Part shown: positions 6,775 through 12,731 of the stretch, piece by piece | Numbering within the stretch: position 1 is the stretch's first letter | Layout of the letters: each line of letters begins with the position of its first letter | Assembly: GCA_035715725.1 (NCBI GenBank) | Contig: DASTKT010000021.1 | Coordinates: 1-12,731 of the forward strand | Direction of reading: 5' to 3' | Length of the DNA: 12,731 nucleotides | DNA from: JADGGV01 sp035715725 | GTDB taxonomy: Bacteria; Gemmatimonadota; Gemmatimonadetes; Longimicrobiales; RSA9 | The notes under the pieces: model-generated | The model's input: only the letters and a program-made list of their open reading frames with translations | What the model was told of the DNA's origin: nothing | Databases searched by the model: none | Program-made: the position numbers and the translations under genes

Positions 6775-7275
6775 ATGACGGAGCTGCTGCTCGTCGCCGA
6801 CGACTCCGAGGACCTCCGCCGCATCTTCCAGGCGGCGCTCGCCAACGCCGGCTACGCCGTGGTCACGGCCCGGAACGGCGCCGAGGCGCTCCGGCTCGCC
6901 CGCGAGACGCTCCCCAGCCTCGTCCTCCTCGACCTGGCCATGCCCGTCGTGGACGGCATCGGCGTCATCGAGGAGCTCAAGCGGAGCGAGCGCACGGCGT
7001 CGATTCCCATCGTCGCCGTCACCGGCTACGACGTCGTGACCGAGGAGCTGAGGAAGCTCGGCTTCCTCGGGGTGCTCAGGAAGCCCGTCAGTCCGCGCTT
7101 CCTGGTGGAGGCCGTGGAACGCGCCCGCGCCGCCGCGGCCAGCGGCAACGGCTGGATCGAGCTCCGCGCCCGCGCCCCGGGCGGTGCCATCGCCCGCGTG
7201 CGCCCGCTCGACGCGCGGGCGTGGGACCGGATCCGCGAGCGGCTGGCCAGGATGCTGGGGAAGGCGAAGAATTGA
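6775..7275 (+). CDS. Single-domain response regulator (CheY-like receiver)
   Basis: A 166-aa protein with one receiver domain at about residues 3-118. The acidic pair Asp9/Asp10, phospho-acceptor Asp53 (LVLLDLAMP), switch residue Thr83 (AVTG) and Lys103 (LRKPVS) are all present, so it should be phosphorylated by a histidine kinase and signal by conformational change. Residues 119-166 are a short Ala/Arg-rich extension with no recognisable DNA-binding or enzymatic output domain. No kinase gene is in the window. ATG 6775 gives the standard N-terminus (MTELLLVADD); no clear Shine-Dalgarno sequence precedes it. Its divergent arrangement with the DUF4382 lipoprotein gene does not prove a link. Confidence 0.93.
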   Translation: MTELLLVADDSEDLRRIFQAALANAGYAVVTARNGAEALRLARETLPSLVLLDLAMPVVDGIGVIEELKRSERTASIPIVAVTGYDVVTEELRKLGFLGVLRKPVSPRFLVEAVERARAAAASGNGWIELRARAPGGAIARVRPLDARAWDRIRERLARMLGKAKN

Positions 7276-7331
7276 GGTTGATCGGGGGGTGTTCCGGGGT
7301 GCTGGGCGCGGACCTGCAGGCCCCGGCGCGC

Positions 7332-7378
7332 GGGCAGGGGTCACAGGGGGCAGGGGTCACGTGTACGGGCAGGGGCAC
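7332..7378. repeat. Short imperfect repeats of GGGCAGGGGTCAC
   Basis: GGGCAGGGGTCAC occurs at 7332-7344 and 7348-7360, with a shortened copy GGGCAGGGGCAC at 7367-7378. On the other strand these read as GTGACCCCTGCCC, similar in style to the GTGACCC words of the array at 31-128 and the GTACCC/GTGCCC words near 12610-12683. Confidence 0.75.
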
Positions 7379-7452
7379 GGGTCAGACCTGACCGAGCCGG
7401 ACGCCGCGGGCGTCCGTCCGTTCCCTCGCGCGCGTGCCGTTCCGATCTCGAT

Positions 7453-7522
7453 CCCAGCGCCGCAGGCGCGGATCTCGACCTCGCGCCCGAGAACGAGCCC
7501 GCGCCCAGTGCCGCAGGCGCGG
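7453..7522. repeat. Pair of 19-bp direct repeats
   Basis: CCCAGCGCCGCAGGCGCGG (7453-7471) and CCCAGTGCCGCAGGCGCGG (7504-7522) differ at one position and are 51 bp apart. Each contains a small GCGCC/GGCGC-type stem. No function can be assigned. Confidence 0.75.
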
Positions 7523-7568
7523 CGCCCGCGCCCGTCCTCCCGTTCGCGGGCGGCCCCACGTCCGAATG

Positions 7569-7816
7569 CCTCACGCAGAGGCGCGGAGCCGCGGGGCGGC
7601 GTAGTCCGGGCTCGCCGGATCCGCGGCGCAACGCCCGAGCCTCGTCCCCGGGACTCCGTTGTGATTCGAAATAGCAAAGCGCCCGGCGGCATGCTTCCCA
7701 CCGGGCGGTTCTGACTCGAGACAGGAAAGCGCCCGGCGGCGTGCTTCCCACCGGGCGCTTCCACGATCCCCGAATACCCTCGAACGCCCGGCACCCCTCC
7801 GCGGCTCCGCGTGAGG
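7569..7816. mobile_element. Possible second inverted-repeat element (MITE-like)
   Basis: The left end (7569-7594) and right end (7799-7816) are inverted repeats. The right arm, reversed, is CCTCACGCGGAGCCGCGG; the left arm is the same 18 bases with 8 bases (AGAGGCGC) inserted after CCTCACGC. The span is 248 bp, has no gene, and encloses a tandem pair of hairpin units (7662-7760). The CGCAGAG words recall the ends of the 1385-1721 element, but the two are not clearly the same family. Confidence 0.5.
7662..7760. repeat. Two tandem 49-bp hairpin units (REP-like)
   Basis: Units at 7662-7710 and 7712-7760 match at 43 of 49 positions. Each carries an inverted repeat, CGCCCGG / CCGGGCG, around a loop containing GGCRTGCTTCCCA; in the second unit the stem grows to AAGCGCCCGG / CCGGGCGCTT. 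The head-to-tail arrangement of palindromic units resembles REP or BIME elements by structure only. Confidence 0.8.
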
Positions 7817-7962
7817 TGCCGTTGAAGGAGCCGGCGGACGCCCGCGGGACGCAATCCGCGACGGCGGCCCCCCGCCCGGCTCAGGGCCCGGAGCGCGAGC
7901 CCGGGCACCGCCGGTTCTCCTTCCCTTCCCCGAGCGAGCGCCGTCGAGGCGCTCCGCGGAGC

Positions 7963-8742
7963 TCACCCCTTCGACCGGGCGGCCGCTTCGAGTCCGGCCC
8001 GCCTGGCCGTCAGCGGAACCCCCACCGGCACGCGCGCGACGGGCGCCTCGCCGCGGCGCCGGCGCCGGATCCGCCGGGCCGTGCACGCCTTCGGCTCGCA
8101 CCCCACGCGCTCGGCGACGCGCTTCCAGGCGGCGCCATGGCCGCGGTGCCCCCAGACCAGGAACGCCTCGGCGTGCGCCATCTCGTGGAGGAGCGTGTCG
8201 AGGAGCTCGCGCTCGTTCCCCTCCAGGAACAGGTCGGCGTTCAGCGCCAGCTCGAGGACGCGCCGGTCCCGCGACGACGTCTCGAGGCGCGCGTGCCCGT
8301 AGCGGCGCCGCATCCGGTCGCTGATGCGGATGGAGACGTCGTCCGGCAGGCGCCCGCCGAAGCGCTCCCGGTTCAGGCGTGCGTAGAGCTGGCGCAGGAA
8401 CCGGAGCTGCGCCGGCGTGCCGCAGCAGAGGTCGGCGCGCGGCCGCACCGGGGGGCGGGAGCGGCGCGCGGCCGCGAGCCCCGCCACGGCGCCCGGCCAC
8501 TCGCGCAGCGCCGTCACGGCCCACCGGTGGCGCACGCTCCGCGGCGAGAGCGTCAGGAAGCCGGCGATGGCATCCAGGATCTCCTTCGGCGCGCGTCGGT
8601 AACACACGTGCACGTTCAGCGTGCGCTTGTCCCGCGAGAGCGAGACCAGGCGCGTGCGATTCTGCCGGAAACGGACGCGGCGGACCCCGGTCACGCTCCG
8701 GGCCCGTAGCTCCCTCAGGAAGGTGTCCTCGGTGTGCTCCAT
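7963..8742 (-). CDS. SprT-like zinc metalloprotease
   Basis: A 259-aa SprT-like protein. The zinc-binding motif HEMAH (186-190, catalytic Glu187) and a downstream GHGAAWK (His202 as likely third ligand) fit the SprT/Spartan-type metallopeptidase pattern, preceded by the usual AQLRFLRQLYARLNRERFGG helix (111-130). In eukaryotes this domain cleaves DNA-protein crosslinks; the role of bacterial versions is poorly known. A C-terminal zinc ribbon is not seen: only Cys215 and Cys220 remain, followed by a basic tail RRIRRRRRGE. The N-terminal 100 residues are also basic. ATG 8742 is preferred; ATG at 8808 would add 22 residues. It is divergent from the L,D-transpeptidase gene across 160 bp. Confidence 0.85.
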   Translation of the reverse strand: MEHTEDTFLRELRARSVTGVRRVRFRQNRTRLVSLSRDKRTLNVHVCYRRAPKEILDAIAGFLTLSPRSVRHRWAVTALREWPGAVAGLAAARRSRPPVRPRADLCCGTPAQLRFLRQLYARLNRERFGGRLPDDVSIRISDRMRRRYGHARLETSSRDRRVLELALNADLFLEGNERELLDTLLHEMAHAEAFLVWGHRGHGAAWKRVAERVGCEPKACTARRIRRRRRGEAPVARVPVGVPLTARRAGLEAAARSKG

Positions 8743-8824
8743 GGTCTCGTCGGATCGGGTGGGTGCCGCCCACAAGATATCACGGCCGCGCCTCGCGGGC
8801 ACGACCATTGCTCCGGCCACGTCC

Positions 8825-8853
8825 TTCAAAACGGGGGTAACCGGTTGTATATT
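8825..8853 (+). promoter_or_regulatory. Sigma70-like promoter of the L,D-transpeptidase gene
   Basis: TTCAAA (8825-8830) and TATATT (8848-8853) are separated by 17 bp, matching 4/6 and 5/6 of the consensus. Transcription would start near 8860, about 43 nt before the ATG. The spacer holds the perfect palindrome AACCGGTT (8839-8846), a possible operator. This AT-rich patch stands out sharply in the GC-rich surroundings. Confidence 0.65.
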
Positions 8854-8902
8854 CGAATCTTCGTTGTACCGACCCCCCGCTAACCCGGAACCCGACGGAG
8901 GC

Positions 8903-9871
8903 ATGAAGGGAACGCGCACGGGCCGGCTCGCCAGCCGCCTCCTCCTCGTCCTGGCGCCGCTGCTGGCGTTGCCGGCCCGACCGGCCGCCGCGCAGCAGCG
9001 CGCCCCCGTCGTCGCGTCGGATTCCGACGCGGCGCCTCCCGTCCAGACGGTCCTGGCGGGCACCGGTGAGTTCGGGCTCATCCCGAGCGCCGCGAGCGTG
9101 CTGCTCCCGGCCGCGGCGCCGGCCGCGAGCCCGGCCGCCAGCGCGTTCCTGCTGTCGCAGCTCGATTTCCCCCGCGTCCGCGTCGCCCGCGTCGCGGCCG
9201 AGGGCGCGCTGCGCGCCGCCTTCGCGAAGGCCGGGCTGCCCTACCCCGCCAGCCGCATCTTCCTGCGCGCCTTCAAGCGGGAGCGGGAGCTCGAGGTGTG
9301 GGCCGAGCGCGCCGACCACTCCTACGCGCTGGCCGCCACGTACCCGATCTGCACGCTCGGCGGCAGCATCCTCGGCCCCAAGCGCCGCCAGGGCGACGAG
9401 CAGGTCCCCGAGGGCTTCTACCAGATCGTCGACTTCAACCCCCAGAGCGAGTACCACCTCTCGCTCCGGCTCGACTACCCGAACGTCGCGGACCGCGTCC
9501 GCTTCCACGACGCATCCCTCGGCGGCGACATCTTCATCCATGGCGGCTGCAAGTCCGCCGGCTGCCTGCCGCTCACCGACCAGGTCATCGAGCAGGTCTA
9601 CTGGCTCGCCGCCCAGGCTCGCGCCGCCGGCGAGCGGGCGATCCCGATCCACATCTTCCCGGCTCGCCTGACCGACGCGAACCTGAGCCAGCTCCGCGGC
9701 GCCTTCGCCGCCCGGCCCGACGTCACCGCCTTCTGGCAGAACCTCAAGGAGGGCTTCGACGCCTTCGAGCGGACCCACCGGGTCCCCGAGATCGGCGTCG
9801 GCCCGGACGGGCGCTACGTCGTGCGCGACGAGCCCGCGGTCGCGGCCAGCTCGAGATCGACGCAGGAGTAG
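8903..9871 (+). CDS. L,D-transpeptidase family protein (YkuD domain, YafK-like)
   Basis: A 322-aa exported cell-wall enzyme. Residues 1-30 form a signal peptide (LLLVLAPLLALPARPAAA). The catalytic YkuD domain covers about 150-255, with GPKRRQGDEQVPEGFYQI (158-175) and the active-site motif HGGCKSAGCLPL, giving His213 and nucleophile Cys221. This HGGC..xGC form resembles the YafK branch; E. coli YafK/DpaA releases Braun lipoprotein from peptidoglycan, whereas classical members form 3-3 crosslinks, so the precise reaction is open. Residues 31-85 are a low-complexity Ala/Pro-rich linker. The start is set by the signal peptide; GGAGG (8897-8901) is only 1 nt from the ATG, which is unusually close. 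A strong terminator follows. Confidence 0.9.
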   Translation: MKGTRTGRLASRLLLVLAPLLALPARPAAAQQRAPVVASDSDAAPPVQTVLAGTGEFGLIPSAASVLLPAAAPAASPAASAFLLSQLDFPRVRVARVAAEGALRAAFAKAGLPYPASRIFLRAFKRERELEVWAERADHSYALAATYPICTLGGSILGPKRRQGDEQVPEGFYQIVDFNPQSEYHLSLRLDYPNVADRVRFHDASLGGDIFIHGGCKSAGCLPLTDQVIEQVYWLAAQARAAGERAIPIHIFPARLTDANLSQLRGAFAARPDVTAFWQNLKEGFDAFERTHRVPEIGVGPDGRYVVRDEPAVAASSRSTQE

Positions 9872-9893
9872 GCCTCGCAACGACATCGCCGTC

Positions 9894-9930
9894 GCGCGCC
9901 CGCCGGCCCCCGGCGGGCGCGCACCTTTTT
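9894..9930 (+). terminator. Rho-independent terminator
   Basis: A 13-bp perfect stem (GCGCGCCCGCCGG at 9894-9906, complement at 9910-9922) with loop CCC is followed by ACC and TTTTT (9926-9930). It lies 22 bp after the L,D-transpeptidase stop. Confidence 0.92.
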
Positions 9931-10192
9931 CCGGGGACCCGGAAAAGATGTTTCGCGTGGACCGCCCGCCGGCGCCGCGCGCGCCCGGCGGCGGCGCCGC
10001 TCGCCGCCGGGACGATGACGCCACATCCATGTAAGTCGCTGCCAATACATGAAATATGGCGCACCCCACCGCCGCGGCCCGCCCGCGCTTGAGCCGCGCT
10101 GTGCGCCGGTCGAAAACTTGAGGTACTCCCCGCCCGAGCGGGCGGCTCCCGCATGGCCGTTCCTGGAACATCTCCCGAATCGAGGCCGTCGA
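9931..10192. other. Leader region of the lipoprotein-barrel operon
   Basis: No gene is seen in the gap between 9872 and 10192. Beyond the terminator, TTTTCCGGG (9927-9935) and CCCGGAAAA (9938-9946) form an inverted repeat overlapping the T-tract. CATGTA (10028-10033) and TACATG (10046-10051) flank a 12-nt gap in an AT-richer patch. A promoter for the gene at 10193 must lie here; TTGAGC at 10089-10094 followed 18 bp later by AAAACT is a weak candidate. Confidence 0.4.
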
Positions 10193-11281
10193 ATGAGGAC
10201 GTTGTCCCCCCAACCGGGCCGCCGGCGTGCCGGTTCGCGCCGGGCGCTCGCCGTGCTGGCGCCGCTGGCGCTGCTGGCCGCCTGTGATCTCCCGACCGAC
10301 CTGCCGCATTGGGACACGACGTGGGTCGTGCCCGGCAAGGGCGCGTCCTTCCCCGTGGCGCAGCTCCTCCCGTCGGGCGTGCGCGCCATGCCCGACGGCT
10401 CGGCGTTCCAGCTCGACATCGCGCCGACGACGTTCTCGACGTCGCTGGGCGAGATGTGTGGCAGCGCGTGCCCGCCGGTGAACGGCGCGGTGGTGCCGAA
10501 GCCGGCGTTCACCGCGACGCTGGGGTCGAGCCTGGCGCTCCCGGCCGGCGTGGCGTCGGCCACGGTGGTCGGCGGGACCGTGGTCGTGAACGCGACGAAC
10601 GGCTTCTCCTTCGATCCGCTCCGTCCGGGCGGCGGCGCGTTCGGCACGATGACGCTGACGGTGAGCGCGGGCGGGGCGGTGCTGGCCTCGACGACGGTGG
10701 ACGGGGCGACGACGCCGTTCCCGGCCGGCTCGACGCTGAGCCGGACGCTTCCGCTGGCGAGCGCCGCCGTGACGGGCGCGATGAGCGTGCGGCTCGTGCT
10801 GACGTCCCCGGCCGGTGGGCTGGCGACGATGAACACGTCGGACCGGCTGACGGTGAGCGCGTCGGCGCAGGGGGTTCGGCTGGGCGATGCGCGGGTGGAC
10901 GTCGGCGGCCGGCCGGTGTCGGTGCCGCCGGTGGCGCTCGAGCTGGACGGGCTCGACGACATGGTGGTCGAGCGGGTGCACGGTGGGGCCCTCGTGCTGG
11001 GGATCACGAACCCGTTCGGCGGGGCGACCGGCGCGATGACGCTGCGGATCACGGCGCCCGGCGTGGCGCCGATCACGAAGCACGTCGAGCTGCGGACCGG
11101 GACGACGACGGAGCGGGTGGAGCTGACGCAGGCCGAGCTGCGCTCGATCCTCGGCCAGCCGGGCGTGGTGCTCGCGGCGACGGGCACCCTGTCCTCCGCC
11201 TCGCCGGTGCTGGTCACGCCCACCCAGACGGTCACGATCACGACGAAGCTCGAGCTGGTGCTCGGCGCGAAGGAGCAGTGA
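10193..11281 (+). CDS. Unrecognised beta-rich lipoprotein
   Basis: A 362-aa predicted lipoprotein. The signal peptide ends in LLAAC, making Cys31 the lipidation site, followed by Asp. The mature part is rich in Val, Thr, Ala and Gly with alternating hydrophobic strands, suggesting a beta-sandwich protein; two Cys in EMCGSACPP (about 90-98) could form a disulphide. I cannot name a domain. The mature N-terminus begins DLPTDLPHWDTTWVVP. ATG 10193 has GAGG at 10182-10185. The gene ends 1 nt before the next start, and an AAGGAG ribosome-binding site (11270-11275) for the barrel gene lies within its last codons, so the two are likely translated together. A partner or accessory role for the barrel is inference. 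Confidence 0.85.
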   Translation: MRTLSPQPGRRRAGSRRALAVLAPLALLAACDLPTDLPHWDTTWVVPGKGASFPVAQLLPSGVRAMPDGSAFQLDIAPTTFSTSLGEMCGSACPPVNGAVVPKPAFTATLGSSLALPAGVASATVVGGTVVVNATNGFSFDPLRPGGGAFGTMTLTVSAGGAVLASTTVDGATTPFPAGSTLSRTLPLASAAVTGAMSVRLVLTSPAGGLATMNTSDRLTVSASAQGVRLGDARVDVGGRPVSVPPVALELDGLDDMVVERVHGGALVLGITNPFGGATGAMTLRITAPGVAPITKHVELRTGTTTERVELTQAELRSILGQPGVVLAATGTLSSASPVLVTPTQTVTITTKLELVLGAKEQ

Positions 11282-11282
11282 T

Positions 11283-12578
11283 ATGTCACTCCACGACCTG
11301 CGGCCCCGCGGGGCCCAGCCCTTCCAGGCCGCGCTGGCGGCCATCTTCCTGGCCGCCGCGCCCGCGGTGGCCCAGCTCCCGAGCGCGAGCACGGCGGCGC
11401 TCGGGATGGGCGAGAACTTCACGGCCCGCGCCCGCGGCTACGACGCGACGGCGTGGAACCCGGCGAACCTGGGGCTGACGGGGAATCCGATGGCGTCGGG
11501 GGCGTTCTTCCCGGCGCGCGGCAGCGTCGGCCTGGCGCCCGTCACGCCCGGGGACCTCGTCGACTTCGCCGGCGCGGACGTTCCGAGCGGCGTGCGGCAG
11601 GGATGGCTCGACCGGATCCGCGCGGAAGGGCGCGAGGAGGGGAGCGCGGGCGCGGAGCTGACCGTCGTCGCCGCGCAGGTCCGCTCGATCGGCTTCCAGC
11701 TCTCGACCTCCGCCCGCGCGCTCGCCGACGTCTCGGCGGACGCCGCGGAGCTGATCCTCTTCGGCAACGCCGGCTCGACCGGCGCGCCGCGGGACTTCAC
11801 GCTCCAGGACTCGCGCATCGACGGCGCCTGGACCTCGACCGCGGCGCTCGCCTACGGCCGCGGGTTCCCGGTCGGGAAGAAGGGCCGCGCCGCCTTCGGC
11901 GTCACGGCCAAGTACACGATCGGCCACTTCCTGGCGTACGGGAAGGACAACGGCAGCCGCTTCGACGCGGACCCGCTCCAGGCCAGCGTCGACTTCCCCG
12001 TCGTCACGACGGACACCGCGAGTCGATTCGACAACGGCGCCGGCTTCGGCCTCGACCTGGGCGCCGCGTGGCAGAACCCGCGCTGGACCGCCGGGCTGAC
12101 GCTGCGCAACCTGGCCAGCTCCTTCCAGTGGAAGGAGGACCGGCTGCGGTACCGCTCCGCGCACGCCTTCTTCGCCGCCGACTCCAGCACCTCCGCCGAG
12201 TTCGACGAGGAGCGCCCGTTCTCCGAGGCGCCGTCCTCGCTCCGCCAGGAGGTCCTCGACCTCGGCTACAAGCCCGTCCTCTCCGCCGGCGTGGCGTTCC
12301 GACCCATGCCGCGCCTCGTCGTGGATGCCGATCTCCAGCAGCGCCTCGGCGACGGCGGCATCGACATCGCCCCGAAGACCCACGCCGGCGTCGGCGCCGA
12401 GTACCGCCCCGTCGCCTGGCTCCCGCTCCGCGCCGGCGCGGCCTACGTCACCGGCGGCGCCGAGATCGCCGGCGGAGTGGGCCTCGAGCTCGGCAGCTAC
12501 GCCATCGGCGCGTCGCTGGCCCGGCGCGCGGGGAGCACGCTGACGATGGTGACGCTGATCTCGTCGTACCCGCGGTAA
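11283..12578 (+). CDS. Predicted outer-membrane beta-barrel protein (DUF5723/PorV-like)
   Basis: A 431-aa protein with a signal peptide (residues 1-31, hydrophobic AALAAIFLAAAPAVAQ). The mature start, SASTAALGMGENFTARARGY followed by DATAWNPANL, is the pattern of PorV/DUF5723/UPF0164-type outer-membrane barrels, where such N-terminal segments precede the strands. Many amphipathic beta segments follow (for example STAALAYGRGFPV, AAFGVTAKYTIGHFLAYG, GLDLGAAWQNPRWTAGLTLRNL), and the C-terminus ends in strands (GASLARRAGSTLTMVTLISSYPR). ATG 11283 has the excellent AAGGAG 7 nt upstream, inside the end of the lipoprotein gene. Function is unknown; FadL-like transport or secretion-associated roles are possible. 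The exact family is moderately sure, the barrel nature more so. Confidence 0.8.
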   Translation: MSLHDLRPRGAQPFQAALAAIFLAAAPAVAQLPSASTAALGMGENFTARARGYDATAWNPANLGLTGNPMASGAFFPARGSVGLAPVTPGDLVDFAGADVPSGVRQGWLDRIRAEGREEGSAGAELTVVAAQVRSIGFQLSTSARALADVSADAAELILFGNAGSTGAPRDFTLQDSRIDGAWTSTAALAYGRGFPVGKKGRAAFGVTAKYTIGHFLAYGKDNGSRFDADPLQASVDFPVVTTDTASRFDNGAGFGLDLGAAWQNPRWTAGLTLRNLASSFQWKEDRLRYRSAHAFFAADSSTSAEFDEERPFSEAPSSLRQEVLDLGYKPVLSAGVAFRPMPRLVVDADLQQRLGDGGIDIAPKTHAGVGAEYRPVAWLPLRAGAAYVTGGAEIAGGVGLELGSYAIGASLARRAGSTLTMVTLISSYPR

Positions 12579-12609
12579 CGCTTCCCCGCCCAGGCGCTCG
12601 TCACGTAGA

Positions 12610-12683
12610 CGTACCCGTGCCCGTACCCGTACCCGGTCTTTCGAGCACGACCGGGTACGGGGAAGGGCATGGGTACGGGTACG
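12610..12683. repeat. Long imperfect hairpin of GTACCC words
   Basis: A left arm of tandem GTACCC/GTGCCC words (12610-12638) faces a right arm of GGGTACGG words (12649-12683). CCGTACCCGGTC pairs perfectly with GACCGGGTACGG next to a 10-nt loop, and the stem continues with mismatches. It lies 32 bp after the barrel gene and may act in RNA folding or be a simple repeat. Confidence 0.75.
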
Positions 12684-12693
12684 ATGCAACGCG

Positions 12694-12731
12694 AGAGCGG
12701 CGCGGCTGGATACCACCAGCCGCGCCGCTCT
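12694..12731. terminator. Perfect 16-bp hairpin, probable terminator
   Basis: AGAGCGGCGCGGCTGG (12694-12709) and its exact complement (12716-12731) enclose the 6-nt loop ATACCA. The window ends at the last paired base, so a following T-tract cannot be seen. Position after the barrel gene suggests termination, possibly shared with a convergent gene beyond the window. Confidence 0.7.

Larger units (their letters stand above)
7276..7962. other. Repeat-rich convergent intergenic island
   Basis: This 687-bp stretch lies between the converging response regulator and SprT-like genes. I find no credible gene: frames open here are GC-skew artefacts rich in Arg, Ala, Pro and Gly. It contains several unrelated repeats listed separately. 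Near the right end, GAGCGCC/GGCGCTC (7936-7942/7948-7954) could form a small stem downstream of the SprT-like gene, but without a T-tract. Confidence 0.8.

Noticed and set aside
6430..7344. N-terminal extension of the DUF4382 frame
   Set aside because: It would overlap the response regulator gene and hide the clear lipoprotein signal peptide starting at 6429.
7341..7908. Small minus-strand genes in the repeat island
   Set aside because: The open frames consist of translated repeats with Arg/Gly/Pro bias and no plausible start signals.
8780..11422. 880-codon open frame on the minus strand
   Set aside because: It runs through two + strand genes, a strong terminator and a promoter region, and its translation is low-complexity and charged without recognisable domains.

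Overview
The window is a very GC-rich stretch (roughly 70% by eye) from a diderm bacterium. It encodes two lipobox lipoproteins, a predicted outer-membrane barrel, a periplasmic L,D-transpeptidase and several Sec-exported enzymes. The gene families (DUF4382 lipoprotein, DUF5723/PorV-like barrel), signal peptides ending in ...AQ, and abundant GC-rich intergenic repeats would fit Gemmatimonadota or a similar soil phylum. This placement is inference, since no rRNA or marker gene is present. No tRNA, rRNA, CRISPR array, transposase or phage gene was seen.

Layout. 1-423: non-coding, opening with short tandem repeats (7-, 14- and 12-bp units). 424-1368: exported cyanophycinase-like S51 peptidase. 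1385-1721: 337-bp MITE-like element with 51-bp terminal inverted repeats. 1757-5373: a tight + strand cluster of SRAP/YedK-type abasic-site protein, gamma-glutamyltransferase-like enzyme (ATGA overlap), MarC-family membrane protein and an unrecognised 126-aa protein, ending at a hairpin shared with the convergent gene downstream. 5449-6429 (-): DUF4382 lipoprotein, divergent from a single-domain response regulator (6775-7275, +). 7276-7962: a convergent intergenic island full of repeats. 7963-8742 (-): SprT-like metalloprotease, divergent from a YafK-like L,D-transpeptidase (8903-9871, +) that has a recognisable promoter and a strong terminator. 10193-12578: lipoprotein plus outer-membrane barrel pair, apparently translationally coupled, followed by two hairpins.

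The most unusual observation is a roughly 80-bp imperfect palindromic repeat present twice inside coding sequence. It forms the C-terminal tail of the SRAP protein and lies just before the predicted autoprocessing threonine of the gamma-glutamyltransferase. Both copies are read in the same frame and differ in length by exactly 6 nt, so they encode related peptides. This resembles the protein-coding palindromic elements of Rickettsia in behaviour, though not in sequence. The window also carries two inverted-repeat-bounded elements without a transposase and a tandem pair of hairpin units, so it is rich in small non-autonomous repeats.
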